Of a DNA stretch of 50,992 bases, positions 37,468 to 46,199 are shown piece by piece. Location: contig RXIY01000004.1 in assembly GCA_003963405.1 (NCBI GenBank), positions 1-50,992 of the forward strand, written 5' to 3'. The notes beneath the pieces are model-generated. The model made no database searches. It saw only the letters and a list, made by a program, of their open reading frames with translations, and had not been told where the DNA came from. Source of the stretch: Hyphomicrobiales bacterium. GTDB lineage: Bacteria > Pseudomonadota > Alphaproteobacteria > Rhizobiales > Beijerinckiaceae. Within the stretch, counting starts at the first letter, position 1. Every line of letters begins with the position of its first letter. Made by a program: the position numbers and the translations under genes.

Positions 37468-37503
37468 CCCCAAAAACAAAGCGCCGCCCTTTTTGAGGGC
37501 GGC
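37468..37503 (-). promoter_or_regulatory. Terminator-like hairpin in the argD leader (possible attenuator)
   Basis: On the minus strand an 8-bp stem GCCGCCCT/AGGGCGGC (37496-37503 and 37483-37490) with a CAAAA loop is followed by GCTTTGTTTTTGGGG. It ends about 40 bases before the argD TTG. That position suits premature termination control of the operon; no leader peptide was identified. Confidence 0.5.
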
Positions 37504-37644
37504 AAACTGTAGTCTTTATTCTATGCGCGCAAGCGCCTTCGGTCAAATCCCGCCACGGGGGCGCGAGGCCGCCTGGATCGGCCGCGCTGTAGACTTTCAC
37601 AGGCGAACTCTTTGCGAAAAACGCCTTGCAGGTGTGGCTCCAGC

Positions 37645-37845
37645 GACTCACCCGCGCCGGAAAGCGCACGAAACCCTGTTGAGAACGCCCCCATCTGCTT
37701 GCCAGCGACTCGCGCCCGTGATTCAAAAGGACCGTCAGTTTTTGCCGATGCGGGACGCGTTTTTCGCCCGCATGGCGCTTCTCGAGTTTTCGACGCGGGT
37801 CTCATCGACGCCGGTTGTCCCGGCGCAGCGACGGATAGTCGATTC
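37645..37845 (+). promoter_or_regulatory. gcrA upstream region with four GANTC sites
   Basis: GACTC at 37645-37649 and 37707-37711, and GATTC at 37720-37724 and 37841-37845, all lie within 201 bases upstream of the gcrA ATG. GANTC is the CcrM methylation target in alphaproteobacteria, and methylation-responsive GcrA-sigma70 promoters carry such sites. No gene is supportable in 37429-37885. Confidence 0.55.
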
Positions 37846-37885
37846 CGTTGACGGCCGCTTCGAACAGACCGCTTGGAGGTCAAAA

Positions 37886-38431
37886 ATGTCTTGGACCGAG
37901 GAACGGGTCGAGCTGTTGCGCAAGCTTTGGGGCGACGGCCTGAGCGCGAGCCAGGTGGCGGCGGAGCTTGGACCCGGCATCACACGCAACGCGGTCATCG
38001 GCAAGATTCATCGGCTCGGCCTCGCGGAGCGCGCCAAGACGGCGGCCGCCCCGCGTCCCCGCTCGGCGGTGAAGGGAGCCGCCGCTCGTCAACCGGCGCC
38101 CGCGCAGATCGTCGCCGCTGCGGCGCCCCGCGCCGGCGGCCATGCCGTTCACGGCAATGTGGCTCTCGCCTATGCGCCGCAGGCCATGGTCGTCGCGCGC
38201 GTCGCCCCTGAAGATGTCGTCATTCCCCTGTCGGAGCGCGTGACGCTCATGGAGCTGCGGGAATCGATGTGTCGCTGGCCAATGGGCGATCCGACGACGC
38301 CGGAATTCCGCTTCTGCGGCGCGAAGTCGCCGATCGGCGCTGGTCCCTATTGCGCGCATCACTCCCGCGTCGCCTATCAGCCGGCGCAGGATCGCCGCCG
38401 CGCCCAGATCAGGGCGCCGCGCTTCGCGTGA
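37886..38431 (+). CDS. gcrA: GcrA cell-cycle regulator
   Basis: A 181-residue alphaproteobacterial transcription cofactor that binds sigma70 and methylated GANTC promoters. The N-terminal 'MSWTEERVELLRKLWGDGLS' and 'GITRNAVIGKIHRLGL' form the DNA-binding domain, a variable Ala/Pro linker follows, and the C-terminus carries the sigma-binding region with 'CRWPMGDPTTPEFRFCGAKS' and 'YCAHHSRVAY', including the conserved cysteines. ATG 37886 has a perfect GGAGGT six bases upstream. Longer in-frame extensions to 37493 are not coding. Confidence 0.96.
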   Translation: MSWTEERVELLRKLWGDGLSASQVAAELGPGITRNAVIGKIHRLGLAERAKTAAAPRPRSAVKGAAARQPAPAQIVAAAAPRAGGHAVHGNVALAYAPQAMVVARVAPEDVVIPLSERVTLMELRESMCRWPMGDPTTPEFRFCGAKSPIGAGPYCAHHSRVAYQPAQDRRRAQIRAPRFA

Positions 38432-38461
38432 GCCTTTGCGAGGGACAGGCAGCGCCGTCCC

Positions 38462-39208
38462 TCATTCCCGTCCGAAGGTCTCGTCGAAGGAATAGCCCGA
38501 GCCGCGCACCGTGCGGATCGGATCTTTCTCGCGTCCGCGGATGAGCGCCTTGCGCAGGCGTCCCACATGAACGTCGACAGTGCGCTCGTCGATTTCAGCC
38601 GACATGCCCCAGACGCTGTCGAGAAGCTGCGCGCGGGTGAAGACCCGGCCCGGCTTCTCCATGAGATATTCGAGCAGCCGGAACTCGGTGGGACCGAGAT
38701 GGATCTCGCGGCCGGAGCGGCGCACGCGCCGCGTCTCGCGGTCGAGGTCGATGTCGCCGGCCGTCAGTTTCGAGGCGACGCGCTCGGGGCGGGCGCGACG
38801 CAGCAGCGCGCGCACGCGGGCCATCAGCTCGGGCGTGGAGAAGGGCTTTACGACATAGTCGTCGGCGCCGACGGACAGGCCGCGCACGCGTTCGCCTTCT
38901 TCGCCGCGCGCCGTCAGCATGATGATCGGCATGTCGCGCGCGACGTCCCGCGCGCGCAGGCGCCGGCAGATTTCGAGACCCGAGACGCCCGGCAGCATCC
39001 AGTCGAGCAACAGGAGATCGGGCGGCGACTCCGCGATGCGAAGCTCCGCCTCGTCGCCATTGTCGACATGCTCGACCTGATAGCCTTCGGCTTCGAGATT
39101 GTAGACGAGGAGCGTCGCGAGCGGGATCTCGTCCTCGACGACGAGAATGCGCGGCGGGCGGTCGCCGCGGGCCTCGCGGGCGATGGTCTGGCTGGCGACG
39201 TCGTTCAT
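38462..39208 (-). CDS. phoB: Phosphate regulon response regulator
   Basis: A 248-residue OmpR/PhoB-type regulator. The receiver has phosphoacceptor D69 (LLLLDWMLPG), acidic pocket E25/D26, and the 'VKPF' lysine; the winged-helix output domain has 'LGPTEFRLLEYLMEKPGRVF' and 'ERTVDVHVGRLRKAL'. A 19-residue N-terminal extension precedes the receiver. ATG 39208 overlaps the phoU stop (ATGA). It should bind the Pho box upstream of pstS and is the last gene of the operon. Confidence 0.97.
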   Translation of the reverse strand: MNDVASQTIAREARGDRPPRILVVEDEIPLATLLVYNLEAEGYQVEHVDNGDEAELRIAESPPDLLLLDWMLPGVSGLEICRRLRARDVARDMPIIMLTARGEEGERVRGLSVGADDYVVKPFSTPELMARVRALLRRARPERVASKLTAGDIDLDRETRRVRRSGREIHLGPTEFRLLEYLMEKPGRVFTRAQLLDSVWGMSAEIDERTVDVHVGRLRKALIRGREKDPIRTVRGSGYSFDETFGRE

Positions 39209-39936
39209 TGCGGAATGTCTTGCTCCGGGCCGGCCAGGGAGGCGTCGAGGGAGCCGCTGCGGGATTTCGGACGCTCCATCGGCATGGCTTCGCCGGTGAC
39301 GAGATAGACGACCGTCTCGGAGATATTCGTCGTGTGGTCTCCGATGCGCTCGAGGTTCTTCGAGCAGAAGAGAAGATGCGTGCAGAAGGAAATGTTGCGC
39401 GGGTCTTCCATCATGAAGGTCAGGAGGTCGCGAAACACGCTGTCCTCGAGCGCGTCGAGATCGGCGTCGTTCTCCCAGACCGCGCGGGCGCGCTCCACGT
39501 CGCGCAGCGCATAGGCGTCGAGCGCGTCCTTGAGCTGCGTCGCGGCGACTTCGTGCATCGACCGCAGGCCGACGATGGCGCGCGGCAGCCGCGCCTCGGT
39601 CGCAATTTTCAGCGTGCGCTTGGCGATGTTCTTGGCGAGATCGCCGATCCGCTCGATGTCGCCGGAGATGCGGATCGCCGCGATGCATTCGCGCAGGTCG
39701 ATCGCCAGCGGCTGGCGCCGCGCGATGGTGAGCACGGCGTTCTCCTCGATCTCGCGCTGGAGAATGTCGAGACGCGCGTCGCTCGCGACGACGCGCCGGG
39801 CGAGCTCCACGTCGAGCATGGACAAGGCGTCCATGGCCTCGGCCAGCATCTTCTCGGCGACGCCGCCCATTTCCGAAATCCGGCGGCCGAGCGCCTCGAG
39901 GTCGCGGTCGTAGGACTTGACGATATGTTCGCTCAT
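39205..39936 (-). CDS. phoU: Phosphate transport regulator
   Basis: A 243-residue protein of two PhoU helical bundles. 'HIVKSYDRDLEALGRRISEM' starts it, with metal-binding E/D-rich segments such as 'ISGDIERIGDLAKNIAKR' and 'CSKNLERIGDHTTNISETV'. PhoU links PstSCAB activity to PhoR, repressing the regulon under phosphate sufficiency. ATG 39936 gives the family N-terminus; the frame extends to 40035 without conserved sequence. It lies 13 bases after pstB. Confidence 0.97.
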   Translation of the reverse strand: MSEHIVKSYDRDLEALGRRISEMGGVAEKMLAEAMDALSMLDVELARRVVASDARLDILQREIEENAVLTIARRQPLAIDLRECIAAIRISGDIERIGDLAKNIAKRTLKIATEARLPRAIVGLRSMHEVAATQLKDALDAYALRDVERARAVWENDADLDALEDSVFRDLLTFMMEDPRNISFCTHLLFCSKNLERIGDHTTNISETVVYLVTGEAMPMERPKSRSGSLDASLAGPEQDIPQ

Positions 39937-39949
39937 CGCGTTCCCTTCC

Positions 39950-40732
39950 TCAACCGAACCGGCCGGTGATGTAATCCTGCGTGCGCTTCTCGCGCGGCTT
40001 GTTGAAGACCTCGTCGGTGTCGCCGAATTCGACAAGCTCGCCGAGATACATGAAGGCCGTATAATCCGAAACGCGCACCGCCTGCTGCATGTTGTGGGTG
40101 ACGATGGCGATCGTGTAATCGGCGGCGAGCTCCTCGATCAGCTCCTCGACTTTCGCGGTGGAGATTGGATCGAGCGCCGAGCAGGGCTCGTCGAAGAGGA
40201 TTACCTCGGGCTGCACCGCGACGCTGCGCGCGATGCAGAGGCGCTGCTGCTGGCCGCCCGAGAGGCCGAGGCCGCTCGTGTGCAGCTTGTCCTTCACCTC
40301 GTCCCAGAGCGCCGCGCCGCGCAACGCCGCCTCGACGCGATCGTCCATCTCGGCGCGCGGCAGCTTTTCGTAGAGGCGGATGCCGAAGGCGATGTTTTCG
40401 TAGATCGTCATCGGAAAGGGCGTCGGCTTCTGGAACACCATGCCGACGCGCGCGCGCAGCGCGTTCACGTCCACCGCCGGATCGAGGATGTTCTCGCCGT
40501 CGAGCAGCACCTCGCCCTCGGCGCGCTGGCCGGGGTAGAGATCGTACATGCGGTTCAGGACGCGCAGCAGCGTGGACTTGCCGCAGCCCGAGGGACCGAT
40601 GAAGGCGGTGACCCGGTTCGTCGTGAGCGTGAGCGAGATGTCTTTGAGCGCGCGGGTCTTGCCGTAGAAGAAATCGAGGCCCTTGACCGAAACCTTCGGG
40701 GCCGGGGCGTGCGTTTGAGCGGCGGCGTTCAT
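39950..40732 (-). CDS. pstB: Phosphate ABC transporter ATP-binding protein
   Basis: A 260-residue ABC ATPase. Walker A is GPSGCGKST (46-54), the signature is LSGGQQQR, Walker B with its catalytic Glu is '[13 protein letters not shown]', and the switch is '[11 protein letters not shown]'. '[16 protein letters not shown]' and '[19 protein letters not shown]' are typical of PstB. It powers high-affinity phosphate import. One base separates it from pstA. Confidence 0.98.
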   Translation of the reverse strand: MNAAAQTHAPAPKVSVKGLDFFYGKTRALKDISLTLTTNRVTAFIGPSGCGKSTLLRVLNRMYDLYPGQRAEGEVLLDGENILDPAVDVNALRARVGMVFQKPTPFPMTIYENIAFGIRLYEKLPRAEMDDRVEAALRGAALWDEVKDKLHTSGLGLSGGQQQRLCIARSVAVQPEVILFDEPCSALDPISTAKVEELIEELAADYTIAIVTHNMQQAVRVSDYTAFMYLGELVEFGDTDEVFNKPREKRTQDYITGRFG

Positions 40733-40733
40733 G

Positions 40734-41573
40734 TCAGGACTTCCTGCGGCCGGCGCTCAGTGCGCGGGCGATGATCGAAAGGGTGAGAACGGCGGCGGTG
40801 ATGAGCAGCGCGCCTGTCCAGGCGAGCTGCTGCCAGTCCTTGTAGGGTGAGAGCGCGAACTGGAAGATGACGACCGGCAGGCTCGCCATCGGGGCGTTGA
40901 GGTCGCTCGACCAGAACTGATTGTTGAGCGCGGTGAAGAGCAGCGGCGCCGTTTCGCCGGAGACGCGGGCGACCGCGAGCAGCACGCCCGTCACGATGCC
41001 CGCCTTGGCGGCGCGATAGGAGACGCGCGAGATGATCACGGCGCGCGGCGCGCCGAGGGCGGCCGCCGCCTCGCGCAGCGAGCCGGGGACGAGCAGCAGC
41101 ATGTCTTCCGTGGTGCGCAGCACGACCGGAATGACGATGAGCGACAGCGCCACGGCGCCTGCAATTCCCGAGAAATGCCCCATCGGCGCGACGATGATCG
41201 TATAGACGAAGAGGCCGATGACGATCGACGGCGCGCTGAGCAGAATGTCGTTGACGAAGCGCACCACCGTCGCGAGCTTCGTCTTGCGGCCATATTCGGC
41301 CATGTAGGTTCCGGCGAGCATTCCGAGCGGCGCGCCGATGGCGACGCCGATCGCCGTCATCGACAGCGAACCGCCGATCGCGTTCATGAGGCCGCCCCGG
41401 CTGCCGGGCGGCGGGGTCATCTGCGTGAAGACGGCGGGCGAGAGGCCGCGCAGACCTTCATAGAGAAGGGCGCCGAGGATGAGAAAGAGCCAGGAGAGCC
41501 CGAACAGCGCCGCCGCCCAGGCGAGACTCGTCGCCATGGCGTTGCGTCGGCGGCGCTTGGCGTAAAGCGACAT
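40734..41573 (-). CDS. pstA: Phosphate ABC transporter permease PstA
   Basis: A 279-residue inner-membrane permease with about six helices. '[20 protein letters not shown]', '[14 protein letters not shown]' and the EAA loop region '[19 protein letters not shown]' are characteristic. It begins 16 bases after pstC and abuts pstB. Confidence 0.96.
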   Translation of the reverse strand: MSLYAKRRRRNAMATSLAWAAALFGLSWLFLILGALLYEGLRGLSPAVFTQMTPPPGSRGGLMNAIGGSLSMTAIGVAIGAPLGMLAGTYMAEYGRKTKLATVVRFVNDILLSAPSIVIGLFVYTIIVAPMGHFSGIAGAVALSLIVIPVVLRTTEDMLLLVPGSLREAAAALGAPRAVIISRVSYRAAKAGIVTGVLLAVARVSGETAPLLFTALNNQFWSSDLNAPMASLPVVIFQFALSPYKDWQQLAWTGALLITAAVLTLSIIARALSAGRRKS

Positions 41574-41589
41574 GACGTGAGCGCTCCTT

Positions 41590-42618
41590 TCAGGCCGATT
41601 TCTGCTCGATGCGCATCAGCATGTAACGCGCGATGGCGAGCACCACGAAGGTGATGATGAAGAGGATGAGGCCGAGCCCGATCAGGGCGGAGGTATAGAC
41701 GTCGCCCACCGCCTCGGTGAATTCATTGGCGATGGTCGCGGAGATCGTCGTGCCCGGCGCGAGCAGGGAGGGCGACACCTTGTGGGCGTTGCCGATGACG
41801 AAAGTGACCGCCATCGTCTCGCCGAGCGCGCGGCCGAGCGCGAGCATCACGCCGCCGATCACGCCGACGCGCGTATAGGGCAGCACCACATGGCGCATCA
41901 TTTCCGATGTCGTGCAGCCGATCCCGGTCGCGGCCTCCTTGAGGACGGGCGGGACGGTCGCGAAGACGTCGCGGGAAATGGAGGCGATGAAGGGCAGCAC
42001 CATCACCGCGAGAATGACGCCCGCCGTCAGCACGCCGATGCCATAGGGCGGGCCGGCGAAGAGGGTGGAGAGGACGGGAATGTCCTTGAACAGCGAGATC
42101 AGCCCCGGCTGCACATGCGCCTGCACGAAGGGCGCGAGGACGAAGAGGCCCCAGATGCCGTAGATGATCGAGGGAATGCCGGCGAGAAGCTCGATGGCGA
42201 CGCTGATCGGGCGGCGCAGCGGATGCGGGCAGAGCTCTGTGAGGAAGGTCGCGATCCCGAGACCGACCGGCACGGCGATCAGCATGGCGATGAGCGAGGT
42301 GACGACCGTGCCGTAGATCGCGGGGAGGGCGCCGAAATTATCGGTGACGGGGTTCCAGGCCTGGGAGGTGAGGAAGCCGAGGCCAAAGGCCCGCAAGGCG
42401 GGCAAGGAGCCATGGACGAGGGAGACGATCACGCCGCCCAGAATGATCAGCACGACGATCGCGGCCGTGCGGGTCGTCAGATGAAACAGGCGATCGGCGA
42501 CGGCGATGGCGGAAAGCGCCCTGGCGCGGTCCGCGACGCGCGTCACGCGGGTTTCGATTGCGATCTCCGTCATGTCTGCCGCTCCAGATTCGTTTCCCGT
42601 CGGCCCGGTCGTCGTCAT
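41590..42618 (-). CDS. pstC: Phosphate ABC transporter permease PstC
   Basis: A 342-residue permease with about six helices. '[20 protein letters not shown]', '[20 protein letters not shown]' and the EAA loop '[20 protein letters not shown]' identify PstC. ATG 42618 has GGGAG seven bases upstream; an in-frame ATG at 42573, with its own GGAG, would remove 15 unconserved residues and is equally plausible. Confidence 0.96.
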   Translation of the reverse strand: MTTTGPTGNESGAADMTEIAIETRVTRVADRARALSAIAVADRLFHLTTRTAAIVVLIILGGVIVSLVHGSLPALRAFGLGFLTSQAWNPVTDNFGALPAIYGTVVTSLIAMLIAVPVGLGIATFLTELCPHPLRRPISVAIELLAGIPSIIYGIWGLFVLAPFVQAHVQPGLISLFKDIPVLSTLFAGPPYGIGVLTAGVILAVMVLPFIASISRDVFATVPPVLKEAATGIGCTTSEMMRHVVLPYTRVGVIGGVMLALGRALGETMAVTFVIGNAHKVSPSLLAPGTTISATIANEFTEAVGDVYTSALIGLGLILFIITFVVLAIARYMLMRIEQKSA

Positions 42619-42629
42619 GAGATGCTCCC

Positions 42630-42664
42630 GACGCCGGCTCCGGTTCGAACCGGCGTCTTTTTTT
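42630..42664. promoter_or_regulatory. Intercistronic hairpin between pstS and pstC
   Basis: Arms GACGCCGG and CCGGCGTC (42630-42637, 42650-42657) enclose a loop that also permits the palindrome CCGGTTCGAACCGG in the reverse reading. The T7 run lies on the plus strand, so on the pst transcript it is not a classical terminator. A role in stabilising pstS mRNA relative to the permease genes is inference. Confidence 0.45.
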
Positions 42665-42726
42665 CGAGGCGGTCTTCGTTTTGGACCGCCTGCGCGCCGG
42701 CCGCAACGCTTCCGGTGCGCGGCTCG

Positions 42727-43770
42727 TCAGTGCGCGAGCGGCTTGCCGTCGGCGCCCTTCACCTCCGCCCAGCTCTTCTTGACGAGCTCGACGACGGTCT
42801 TGGGCATCGGGATGTAATCCAGCTCCTCGGCGGCCTTGCCGCCATGGGCGAAGGCCCAGCCGAAGAACTTCAGGGCCTCTGCGGCGGCCGCCTCGTCCTT
42901 GGGGTCCTTGGGCAGCAGGATGAAGGTCGCGGCCGAGATCGGCCAGGACTTCGCGCCCGGCTCATTGGTGATGATCTGGTAGAAGCCCGGCGACTTCGCC
43001 CAGTCGGCGCTCGCGGCGGCGGACTGGAAGCTCTCGAGGCCCGGCGCGACCACCTTGCCGGCGGCGTTGACCATCTTGGCGTGGGTCAGCTTGTTCTGCT
43101 TGGCGTAGGCGTATTCGACATAGCCGACGGCGCCCTTGGTGTTGGCGACATTGTTGGCGACGCCCTCATTGCCCTTGGCGCCGACGCCGACCGGCCATTC
43201 CACGGCCGAATTCTCGCCGACCTTGGTCTTCCAGTCCTGCGAGACCTTGGAAAGATAGTTGGTGAAGTTGAAGGTCGTGCCCGAGCCGTCCGAGCGATGC
43301 ACCACGACGATCGGGGTCGCGGCGAGCTTCGCCTTCGGATTGAGCTTCTTGATCGACGCGTCGTCCCAGCTCGCGATCTCGCCCATGAAGATCTTGGCGA
43401 GGGTCGGACCGTCGAGCACGAGCTCGCCCGGCTGGACGCCTTCCAGATTGACGACCGGCACGATGCCGCCGATGACCTGCGGCCACTGGATGAGATTGGC
43501 GGCCTGGAGATCCTCGGGCTTGAGCGGCTGGTCGGAGGCGCCGAAGGTCACGGTGCGGGCCTTGATCTGCTTGATGCCGCCGCCGGAGCCGATCGACTGA
43601 TAATTCAGGCCGTTGCCGGTCTCATTCTTGTACGTGTCCGCCCATTTGGCGTAGATCGGATAGGGGAAGGTCGCGCCGGCGCCGGAAATGTCCAGCGCAA
43701 GGGCCGCGCCCGCCATCGCCGCGAGCGCGGTCGCCGCGGCGGCGGCGCGCGTGAAAAACGTCGAGATCAT
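42727..43770 (-). CDS. pstS: Periplasmic phosphate-binding protein PstS
   Basis: A 347-residue precursor with a signal peptide of about 26 residues (Ala-rich, ending ALA). '[20 protein letters not shown]', '[19 protein letters not shown]', 'FGASDQPL' and the phosphate-contacting '[20 protein letters not shown]' are intact. It captures phosphate for PstCAB. It is first after the Pho box at 43863-43891 and is separated from pstC by a 108-base hairpin-containing gap. Confidence 0.98.
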   Translation of the reverse strand: MISTFFTRAAAAATALAAMAGAALALDISGAGATFPYPIYAKWADTYKNETGNGLNYQSIGSGGGIKQIKARTVTFGASDQPLKPEDLQAANLIQWPQVIGGIVPVVNLEGVQPGELVLDGPTLAKIFMGEIASWDDASIKKLNPKAKLAATPIVVVHRSDGSGTTFNFTNYLSKVSQDWKTKVGENSAVEWPVGVGAKGNEGVANNVANTKGAVGYVEYAYAKQNKLTHAKMVNAAGKVVAPGLESFQSAAASADWAKSPGFYQIITNEPGAKSWPISAATFILLPKDPKDEAAAAEALKFFGWAFAHGGKAAEELDYIPMPKTVVELVKKSWAEVKGADGKPLAH

Positions 43771-43862
43771 TCGAGATCGCTTTCAGCTCGAGAAAAAAGA
43801 GGAGAGGCGCTTGACCTGCGCCCGTCACGGCCGCGGTTCTAACGGCCGGGCAAGAGAGTTTT

Positions 43863-43891
43863 GTGACACTCGCATCTCAGAAATATGACAA
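43863..43891 (-). promoter_or_regulatory. Pho box (PhoB-binding site) of the pst operon
   Basis: The minus strand reads TTGTCAT-ATTT-CTGAGAT-GCGA-GTGTCAC: three 7-bp direct repeats with 4-bp spacers (11-bp period), close to the consensus CTGTCAT-N4-CTGTCAT. It lies about 93 bases upstream of the pstS ATG. Confidence 0.85.
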
Positions 43892-43907
43892 TCGATTCTT
43901 ATAAAAA

Positions 43908-44984
43908 TCAGTGTCTTGATTGGGTTCTCGCCGTCGGGCTCTCGGACGCCGGCAGGGTGACGCGGAAAAGCGCCCCCGCCCCTGGCGTGGACTCGACGGA
44001 CAGCCGCCCGCGATGGCGCAGCACGATATGTTTGACGATGGCGAGCCCGAGCCCCGTGCCGCCCTTGGCGCGGCTCTTGCCGGCGTCGACCCGGTAAAAG
44101 CGTTCGGTGAGGCGCGGCAGATGCTCGGGCGCGATGCCCGGCCCGTGGTCGCGCACGGAAAAAACGACGCTCCCCCCCTGCCGCGCAAGCGAGATTTCAA
44201 CGGGCCGGGGCTCGTTCTCGCAGGCCCCGTATTTCAGCGCGTTCTCGATCAGATTCTCGACGATCCGCGCCAGTTCGTCCCGGTCGCCGGGCGCGATCAC
44301 GTTCTGCTCCAGATCGAGGGCGAGCGGAACGCCGTTTTCCTCCGCCATGGGGGTGAGCGTGTCGACGATATGGGCGACGAGCACGGTGAAATCGACCGCC
44401 TCCACCGGGCGCACATGCATGTGCTGCTCGATGCGCGAGAGGGAGAGCAGATCGTCGATGAGGCGGGCCATGCGCTGCGCCTGTTCGCGCATGATGCCCA
44501 GAAAACGCTCGCGCGCCGCGGCGTCGTTTTTCGCCGGCCCCTGCAAGGTTTCCACGAAGCCCAGCAGCGAGGCGAGCGGCGTGCGCAGCTCATGGCTGGC
44601 GTTGGCCACGAAATCGACGCGCATTCGTTCGACGCGATGCGCTTCCGTGAGGTCGCGCAGGCTGATCATCGCCGCCGTGCGAAAGCCCTCGAAGCGCACC
44701 GGCGCGATATGGGCCTCGAACCAGCGTTCGACCGGCAGGCGCTCGGTCCAGGCGGCTTTCTCGGCCTCGCCCCCCGCGACGACGCGCATCGCCGCGTCCA
44801 GCATGTCGGGCGAGCGCAGGCTGCGCGACAGGGGCTCGCCGACGCGCAGCGCCGGCGCCAGCGCCTGGGCCGCGGCGTTGAAGGCGAGGGCGTGTGTCTC
44901 GGCGTCGATGACGAAGACGGGCTCGGGCAAAGCGTCGATCACCGGGCCGAGCATGTCCTCGGCGGGCCATTTGGGCTGCGGCAT
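43908..44984 (-). CDS. phoR: Phosphate regulon sensor histidine kinase
   Basis: A 358-residue histidine kinase with a PAS-like domain (about 15-115, 'ALPEPVFVIDAETHALAFNA'), the phosphoacceptor H131 in SHELRTPLASL, and the ATPase motifs 'NLIENALKYG', 'DHGPGIAPEHLPRLTERFYR' and GTGLGLAIVKH. It phosphorylates PhoB under phosphate limitation. No transmembrane helix precedes the PAS domain, and an in-frame stop lies eight codons upstream of the ATG, so the kinase appears not to span the membrane. It precedes pstS with a 137-base gap holding the Pho box. Confidence 0.93.
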   Translation of the reverse strand: MPQPKWPAEDMLGPVIDALPEPVFVIDAETHALAFNAAAQALAPALRVGEPLSRSLRSPDMLDAAMRVVAGGEAEKAAWTERLPVERWFEAHIAPVRFEGFRTAAMISLRDLTEAHRVERMRVDFVANASHELRTPLASLLGFVETLQGPAKNDAAARERFLGIMREQAQRMARLIDDLLSLSRIEQHMHVRPVEAVDFTVLVAHIVDTLTPMAEENGVPLALDLEQNVIAPGDRDELARIVENLIENALKYGACENEPRPVEISLARQGGSVVFSVRDHGPGIAPEHLPRLTERFYRVDAGKSRAKGGTGLGLAIVKHIVLRHRGRLSVESTPGAGALFRVTLPASESPTARTQSRH

Positions 44985-45008
44985 GGGGCGGTCGGTTCTC
45001 CCAGGGCT

Positions 45009-46073
45009 TCAGGGCGCGCGTTCTTCGATGATGCGCGCCACGGCCTCGCGCAGCGAGCCCCAGCGCCGCCGCCCCTCGTCGGCGCCGAGCACGGCCAGCG
45101 CCGCGATGAAAGGGACGAAATAATAGACGATGCGGAACAGCAGCAGCGAGGCGAGCACGCTGCCTTGCGACGGGCCGGGCAAGGCGTGCAGCATCGTCGC
45201 CTCGAAAACGCCGATGCCGCCCGGCGCATGGCTGACGACGCCGAGAATGCAGGCCAGCACATAGACGGCGAGAAAAGCTTCGAATTGCAGATCGACGCCC
45301 TGCGGCAGCAGGACATAGAGCGCGGCGGCGGCGGCGCAGAGATCGGCGGCGCCGACGACGAGCTGCGCCAGCGTCGAGCCGGGGCCGGGCAATTCCAGCA
45401 CATGGCCGCGCAGGCGGATGCGGCGCGGCTCGAGCGCGACCCAGGCGCAGTAGCCCGCGACCCCCGCCAGCACCAGGACTCCCACCGCCACATGCAGGGG
45501 GGCGGGCAGATGGTCGAGGGCCGAGAGCGGCTCGGCGGCCCTGACGAGGGTGAAGCCGATCACGGCGGTCATGCCGAGCCAGAAGGTCACGCCGGTGATG
45601 ACCGTGATGTTGGCGACCTGCAGCGCCGTCATCTGCACCCGCGAATAGATCCAGTAGCGGACGGCGGCGCCGGTGACGATGGGAAAGCCCAGATTGAAGG
45701 CGATGGCGTAGCTCGCGAAGGAGGCGAGCGCCGTGACGCGATAGGGGGCCCGGTGGCGGATCTGGCGCAGGGCGGCGACGTCGTAGCCGGTGAGGGCGAC
45801 ATAGGAGAGGGCGGTGAAGAAGAGCGCGGCGAAAATCTGGCCGGCGCTGGTGCTCTTCACGGCGTCGAGGACGTCGACGAGGCGGATGTTGGACAGAACA
45901 TTGGCGAGGATATAGGCCGCGACGGCGAAGAGGGCGACGCTTGCGAGCGCGCCCAGAACATGGGTCGCGCCATGCGGCAGACGCTCCTGAAGCGCCTCGA
46001 AGAAGCTCTTGCGCCGTACGACGACAGGCAGGCGGGACCGGGAAGAAATCGCTAAATCCTCTTCTTCCTGCAT
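45009..46073 (-). CDS. Lysylphosphatidylglycerol synthase TM-region / YbhN-type membrane protein
   Basis: A 354-residue protein with about eight helices. 'FNLGFPIVTGAAVRYWIYSR' and 'GVVSHAPGGIGVFEATML' are the signatures of the UPF0104/YbhN family, related to the flippase half of MprF. No aminoacyl-transferase domain follows, so lipid aminoacylation is not expected from this gene alone. It lies 24 bases upstream of phoR on the same strand and may be co-transcribed with it; a functional link to phosphate sensing is speculative. Confidence 0.85.
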   Translation of the reverse strand: MQEEEDLAISSRSRLPVVVRRKSFFEALQERLPHGATHVLGALASVALFAVAAYILANVLSNIRLVDVLDAVKSTSAGQIFAALFFTALSYVALTGYDVAALRQIRHRAPYRVTALASFASYAIAFNLGFPIVTGAAVRYWIYSRVQMTALQVANITVITGVTFWLGMTAVIGFTLVRAAEPLSALDHLPAPLHVAVGVLVLAGVAGYCAWVALEPRRIRLRGHVLELPGPGSTLAQLVVGAADLCAAAAALYVLLPQGVDLQFEAFLAVYVLACILGVVSHAPGGIGVFEATMLHALPGPSQGSVLASLLLFRIVYYFVPFIAALAVLGADEGRRRWGSLREAVARIIEERAP

Positions 46074-46199
46074 TGACGCTCACTCGCACGGCCGCCGGAC
46101 GGGCGGGCGCGCCAAAACTCCATCCGCATCGAAGATGACGCCGGCATGACGATTAGTCCCTTCTAGCTTGGAAGGGAAACCGGCAGAGTCAAGCCGCGC

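Noticed and set aside
37493-37885. N-terminal extension of gcrA
   Set aside because: The conserved GcrA start MSWTEERV and a perfect GGAGGT place the start at 37886.
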